Origin: Pseudomaricurvus hydrocarbonicus
GTDB lineage: Bacteria; Pseudomonadota; Gammaproteobacteria; Pseudomonadales; Cellvibrionaceae
Direction of reading: 5' to 3'
NCBI RefSeq assembly: GCF_011602365.1
Contig: NZ_JAAONZ010000007.1
Coordinates: 62,001 to 126,000 of the forward strand
DNA: 64,000 nucleotides
Position numbers and translations under genes: made by a program. The notes beneath the pieces are model-generated. The model was given only the letters and a program-made list of their open reading frames with translations, ran no database searches and was not told the origin of the DNA. Positions 59,925-64,000 of this stretch are shown here, one piece after another (within the stretch, counting starts at the first letter, position 1; every line of letters begins with the position of its first letter).

Positions 59925-61153
59925 ATCTGTTCCTCTTAAGCTTGATATATTTATTTTATTTATTTTTGTCATCAGAAAATCCTGTTGACGGACACATTTA
60001 CTGAGTTGTTGATTTCTATGGTTATCCAAAGCTAGTTACAAACAAAGGCAATAAATACTTAGTATCGATGTTATAAAATCCGATCGAAGGAAAGTGATTT
60101 TAATCAAACGATATTTTCATAAAATAAGGCTGAAGATATTTTATCGAGATGATATGTGGCGATAAAAAATCGTAAATTATATTTTTAGAAATCATATTTA
60201 ATCACCTTGCTGAAAAATTATTGTCTTTATTAGCAGTATCGATAATACATAATGAGCAGGTTGAAATGAACATTTGTAGTAAGAGTGTCGTAAAAATCGC
60301 ATTAGCGATAAATCATATGTCCCTGAGCCTTTGTTATTGCTGTGTTCATCCCACGTCTGTTGCTTGCATATCTTGTGTGGTCGATTTTCTCACTGCGATA
60401 TCAGTATAAAAGGCATTCAATCCAGAGTGCTTAATACACTATTGGTATAATGGATTGAGGCAGCATGCCTAATGGCAGCGACAAGAGGAAAATGCATCCC
60501 AAAAAGGTGTGTTTTCAGGGCAATAAGACCTACAGGACTGAATTGCTGTGCTACTTCCGGATTGGATCTTTCTCTTTGGCAAGAATTAAAACATGAAAAA
60601 TGTTGATAAACAGGATGATTATTATTTTTAGTTGTCGTTTTTTATTTAAATACTTTTCGTAACAATTATATTTTCTACAAACGGGGGTAGATCGTCACGC
60701 ACCTATTAGGGTCGGATAAAGCCCTAATTTAAATTCTTATCTGGCTCGGTATTAAAGCGTAGGGGCTTCATTTCTTAGCTGTCTTTCTTGCCAACCCGAG
60801 TTCGTACGGTTATCAGTGTCAAAGTTTCTGTGAATCATTATGTTGTTAAGTACTCATCTGTTGAAGAGTTATTTTCTCTCTATTGACGAGTTTCGTTCTC
60901 AGCCTGATAGCAGATATGGGTGACTGAACTTAGATGAGAATGCTGTTGCCGTGTGGCAAGCGTTTCACCTAAGTGGGCCGACTCATTGTTGACTGTGGTG
61001 GGTTAAATTCCAAGCAATGACGCAGGTCTTTCCGCTTTATCACCAGTGCGATATTTATAAGTTTCGTGCCTAATCACTCCGTAAGAGAAAGTACTTAAGA
61101 TAGTATTCTCACCTGAAAGAATAAAAGACCCCCTGTCAGAGAAGGTATTGGAA
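59925..61153. other. 1.2 kb AT-rich intergenic region
   Basis: The divergent region between the TonB receptor and the enoyl-CoA hydratase. No gene with a ribosome site and family resemblance was found. The only structure noted is ATTAGGG-N10-CCCTAAT at 60705-60728, a weak palindrome. It may carry long leaders, a small RNA, or decayed sequence. Confidence 0.5.
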
Positions 61154-61912
61154 ATGATTAAACTCGAAGTGAACGATTATATTGCTCTCATCACAATGGA
61201 CAATCCTCCCGTTAATGCTCAATCCCTGGAGTTTATCCAGGAGCTGACCCATATATTTGATGAAATAAGTGACCGTGATGATGTTCGAGTCGCTGTTTTG
61301 ACCGGGGCGGGAAAATGCTTTTCAGCTGGAGCAGACCTTAAAAACAGGCCTGACCTATCCGCTCCCGGGGCTCCCTGGAAGCGTAACCGGATTGTCAGGG
61401 AAATCAGTTATTCGATTATTGAATGCAATAAACCTGTCATTGCAGCCGTAAATGGTGCAGCGCTGGGTGCCGGTCTGGGGCTTGTTGCCAGTTGCGATAT
61501 TATTGTGGCCTCGGAAAATGCGGTGTTTGGCCTTCCGGAAGTGGATGTGGGCCTCATGGGGGGTGGAAAGCATGCAGCGCGAATTTTCCCACACTCTCTG
61601 GTGCGCAGAATGATGTTGACCGGTTATCGTGCTCCTGCTTCGGAGCTTTATCGCCGTGGCATTATTGAAGAGTGCTTGCCTCAGGATCAGTTATTGCCAT
61701 GGGTACTGGAAATGGCCGCCAACATTGCCTCCAAAAGTCCATTGGCAACCGCCTTTGCCAAAGACTCTATGAGGACCATAGAAAACATGACCCTCAGGGA
61801 TGGGTATCGCTATGAGCAAAACAATACTCATAAACTTTCCCAATCAGAAGACGCTAAAGAGGCCATCAATGCTTTCAAGGAAAAGCGTCAACCGGTCTTT
61901 AAAGGTAAATGA
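61154..61912 (+). CDS. Enoyl-CoA hydratase/isomerase
   Basis: A 252-residue crotonase-family protein. CFSAGADLKNRPDL and NGAALGAGLGLVASCDIIVA form the CoA and oxyanion region, and FGLPEVDVGLMGGGKHAARIF the active-site helix, where the second Glu of classic hydratases is replaced by Gly/Lys-containing sequence while Glu of LPEVD is kept. It would hydrate or isomerise an enoyl-CoA. ATG at 61154 is preferred over TTG at 61148 because GAAGG lies 8 bases upstream of the former. The AMP-ligase gene begins one base after its stop, so the two are translated together. Substrate probably a steroid-, terpene- or fatty-like acyl-CoA. Confidence 0.88.
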   Translation: MIKLEVNDYIALITMDNPPVNAQSLEFIQELTHIFDEISDRDDVRVAVLTGAGKCFSAGADLKNRPDLSAPGAPWKRNRIVREISYSIIECNKPVIAAVNGAALGAGLGLVASCDIIVASENAVFGLPEVDVGLMGGGKHAARIFPHSLVRRMMLTGYRAPASELYRRGIIEECLPQDQLLPWVLEMAANIASKSPLATAFAKDSMRTIENMTLRDGYRYEQNNTHKLSQSEDAKEAINAFKEKRQPVFKGK

Positions 61913-61913
61913 G

Positions 61914-63488
61914 ATGAATTGGAATTTTGGCGACTTGCTCGATATGACCGCAGCAAATGTCCCTCCTGAGCGCCCGGCGTTGATTCAGGGGGATAAGGTG
62001 ATTACCTGGGATGAGTTTGATACCAGAACAAATCGCCTGGCTCGATCAATGTTAGCTGCCGGGCTAAAAACAGGTTCACGTGTTGCAATCATGGCGCGCA
62101 ACACACCTGAATTTATTGAAATTGCAGCGGCTGCCTTTAAGGCTCGCTTGACCCATGTGAACATTAATTATCGCTATACAACGGCTGAGATTGCCCATGT
62201 ATTGGCGGACTGCTCGGCAAGTGGATTGTTTTATCAGGCAGAGTTTGCTGACACTGTTGAAACACTGTTTGATGAGCTCTCAGATTTGTCGTTTGGGGTC
62301 AAAATAGGCGGTGTTAATGACACCTATGAGGAGCTGGTTAGTCGTGGTGACGGTAGCCCCTTAAACATCCAGCGCTCTCCTGATGATGGCTATCTGCTGT
62401 ATACCGGTGGAACCACAGGTAAACCTAAAGGGGTGATGTGGCGCAGTGCTGATGCACGTAAGGTCCAGTTGGAAGCACCAACCATCAAACACATTGCGAC
62501 GAACCTGGAGGAACATGGTGAATTTGTTGCCAAGAACAGCCATCCAGGGCGTTGTATTCCGGCCTGTCCGTTGATGCATGGCGCTGGACTGAATAGTGCC
62601 ATGGCAGAGCTTTTGGGAGGCGGCACGGCCATCCTGTTGCCATCTGTCCGGTTTAGTGCGGAAGAGCTTTGGGACGAAGTTGAGAGAACGCAGGCGACCC
62701 GGGTGTTAATCGTAGGGGATGCATTTGCACGACCTATGGTACAGGCACTCAAAGATCACTCGGGTCGATGGAATTTGAGCAGTTTGAAGGTTATGTCCAG
62801 TGCAGGACTTATGTGGAGCAGTGAAATTAAGCACGCATTAATCGAAGCAATGCCTCAAGTTACGTTGATCGATATTTTGGGAGCTTCGGAAGCGTCCGGT
62901 TTTGGCTATGCTATTACGACGGTTGATCATGCAACGCCGACCGGTTTTTTTGAACCTGGAAAAAATACGGTATTGATTGAGGTTGAGACCGATCGAGTGC
63001 TTGCCGAGGATGAGGTCGGTAAAGGTTGGCTGGCCAGGAGAGAACCTTTTGCTGCAGGCTACTATGGCGATCCTGAAAAAACGGCATCCGTTTATCGCAG
63101 CATAGACGGGGTTAAGTATGCAATACCCGGTGATATGGCTGCTCGTAATTCTGATGGGCGAATACAGCTGCTAGGCCGAGATAACATGTGCATTAATACT
63201 GGCGGTGAAAAAGTCTTTGTGGAGGAGGTTGAAGAATCTTTGAAGCGGGCGCCGGGAATAGTGGATGCGATGGTCGTTGGTGTCCCTGATGACAAGTGGG
63301 GCAGTAAAGTTGTTGCATTGGTTCAGGTTAATGAAAAATTTGATGAAAAGACAGTTAACCTGAGGGTTTCTGAAGATTTAGCGGCATACAAACTTCCTAA
63401 AGCGATTGTGTTACTTGAGTCGGTGCCACGACATGCCAGTGGGAAAGGGGATTATAGGCTCGCAAAATTAATTGCCGAAAATCATTAA
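61914..63488 (+). CDS. FadD19-like acyl-CoA synthetase
   Basis: A 524-residue ANL ligase. The loop YTGGTTGKPKGVMWR with Gly-Gly instead of Ser-Gly is typical, as I recall, of steroid side-chain ligases FadD19/FadD17 and relatives; SSAGLMWSSEIKHALI, LGASEASGFG and the C-terminal PRHASGKGDYR are also in keeping. It would activate a long branched or steroid carboxylic side chain with ATP and CoA. Start MNWNFGD is one base after the hydratase stop; in-frame codons upstream overlap that gene. No side-chain dehydrogenase follows in the window, so the rest of its pathway must be elsewhere. Confidence 0.88.
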   Translation: MNWNFGDLLDMTAANVPPERPALIQGDKVITWDEFDTRTNRLARSMLAAGLKTGSRVAIMARNTPEFIEIAAAAFKARLTHVNINYRYTTAEIAHVLADCSASGLFYQAEFADTVETLFDELSDLSFGVKIGGVNDTYEELVSRGDGSPLNIQRSPDDGYLLYTGGTTGKPKGVMWRSADARKVQLEAPTIKHIATNLEEHGEFVAKNSHPGRCIPACPLMHGAGLNSAMAELLGGGTAILLPSVRFSAEELWDEVERTQATRVLIVGDAFARPMVQALKDHSGRWNLSSLKVMSSAGLMWSSEIKHALIEAMPQVTLIDILGASEASGFGYAITTVDHATPTGFFEPGKNTVLIEVETDRVLAEDEVGKGWLARREPFAAGYYGDPEKTASVYRSIDGVKYAIPGDMAARNSDGRIQLLGRDNMCINTGGEKVFVEEVEESLKRAPGIVDAMVVGVPDDKWGSKVVALVQVNEKFDEKTVNLRVSEDLAAYKLPKAIVLLESVPRHASGKGDYRLAKLIAENH

Positions 63489-64000
63489 TTGAATATGAAT
63501 ATTTGTAATATAAATATTTTCTAATAAATCAATCAGTCTGTTTGCTCCAGTCTTTTCTTGGTTCGGGTCAATTTTAGCCAGTTATATGAGATTTTTATTT
63601 AACGGTTTTTTGACCCTGAACCATTTTTTTTATCAAGTACAGTTTCATGGATGGTCTGTGGCTTGTAAATTAGCTTAATGCCGTTCTTACAAAATTTCTC
63701 GTAGCAACTGTCAGATGACTGTATTTAGGGTGTTATTAAATACTCAGTTGTCTCATGCCTCCTCAGCATCCGGTTTACCATATCGCCTTAAATTAAGACG
63801 CTGGATAGGCTGTCTTGGTTGGCTTTTATTTCATTGTAAATATCAAATTAAAATCAATAAAAAAATACAGGTATGAATAATTTACAAAAATAAATATTAA
63901 CTTTTCGTCGGTTACAGAAAAAACCTCACAAATGTGATTGTGCCTCAATTCCATAGAATTCCTTAGGCCGATTGAATGAAGCAGTGTAAATTTATTTTCT
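63489..64000. other. AT-rich region without visible genes
   Basis: The last 512 bases contain no reading frame with a ribosome site or family resemblance, only AT-rich sequence with A- and T-runs. Confidence 0.6.

Noticed and set aside
60221-60409. 62-residue plus-strand frame in the AT-rich gap
   Set aside because: Cys-rich chance-like sequence, no ribosome site, no recognisable fold.
60705-60728. ATTAGGG-N10-CCCTAAT as terminator
   Set aside because: No T-tract and no gene ending nearby; kept only as a weak palindrome.
1-64000. CRISPR arrays, tRNA or rRNA genes, intact transposases
   Set aside because: No spaced repeat arrays, no cloverleaf or rRNA-like stretches and no transposase motifs were recognised; small RNA genes cannot be excluded by reading alone.

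Overview
The window looks like a catabolic region from a marine-type gammaproteobacterium (OMG or Spongiibacteraceae/Halieaceae-like). That placement is inferred from gene content: five TonB-dependent receptors, many SDRs, Rieske oxygenases, and steroid-type flavoproteins and CoA enzymes. No rRNA, tRNA, CRISPR array or intact insertion sequence was seen. Base composition is clearly GC-rich from about 1 to 33 kb, then falls, and is AT-rich from about 53 kb to the end, so the window may join segments of different history.

Region 1 (1-33 kb) reads as a steroid-degradation island. A plus-strand set at 1-3.66 kb (acyl-CoA dehydrogenase, IpdF-like SDR, MaoC hydratase, thiolase) fits beta-oxidation of a steroid ring remnant or side chain. 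A translationally coupled minus-strand operon (DUF1214, sulfotransferase, SDR, then an SRPBCC protein) has no obvious assigned role. Core steroid enzymes follow: a KshA-like Rieske oxygenase, a ketosteroid isomerase with Tyr14/Asp38/Asp99, a Baeyer-Villiger monooxygenase, a 3beta/17beta-HSD-like SDR, a Kst4D-like flavoprotein, a KstD-like flavoprotein and a second KshA-type Rieske protein. Three regulators (one LuxR, two TetR) sit beside clear palindromic sites. One palindrome, ATCGTCC-N4-GGACGAT, occurs before the hydrolase-LuxR operon/Kst4D pair and before KstD. A weaker form lies before KshA and a very weak one before the DUF1214 operon. Four of these lie 62-64 nt from a start codon, which suggests one activator-controlled regulon.

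Region 2 (33.9-47.4 kb) is a hydroxycinnamate-like aromatic module: VanA-like Rieske oxygenase, acyl-CoA dehydrogenase, aldehyde dehydrogenase, hydroxycinnamoyl-CoA hydratase/lyase (HCHL)-like protein, CoA ligase, a DUF35 protein overlapping an SCP2-type thiolase, MarR regulator, TonB receptor and an AAHS-family aromatic-acid transporter. Three sites with the core GTATG-N5-CATAC precede the dehydrogenase, the aldehyde dehydrogenase and the receptor, so the MarR protein probably controls them all. The HCHL-like protein lacks two residues I recall as active-site positions, and the operon adds a DUF35/thiolase pair that resembles steroid retro-aldolases. This is my best candidate for an undescribed route.

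Region 3 (47.5-64 kb) holds a second LuxR regulator, a secreted beta-lactamase-family hydrolase, two more TonB receptors, an exported sulfatase, a spinster-like MFS transporter, an MDR reductase, and an enoyl-CoA hydratase/FadD19-like ligase pair. It suggests uptake and hydrolysis of esterified or sulfated lipids, followed by CoA activation. Long AT-rich gaps at 59.9-61.15 kb and 63.5-64 kb show no convincing genes.
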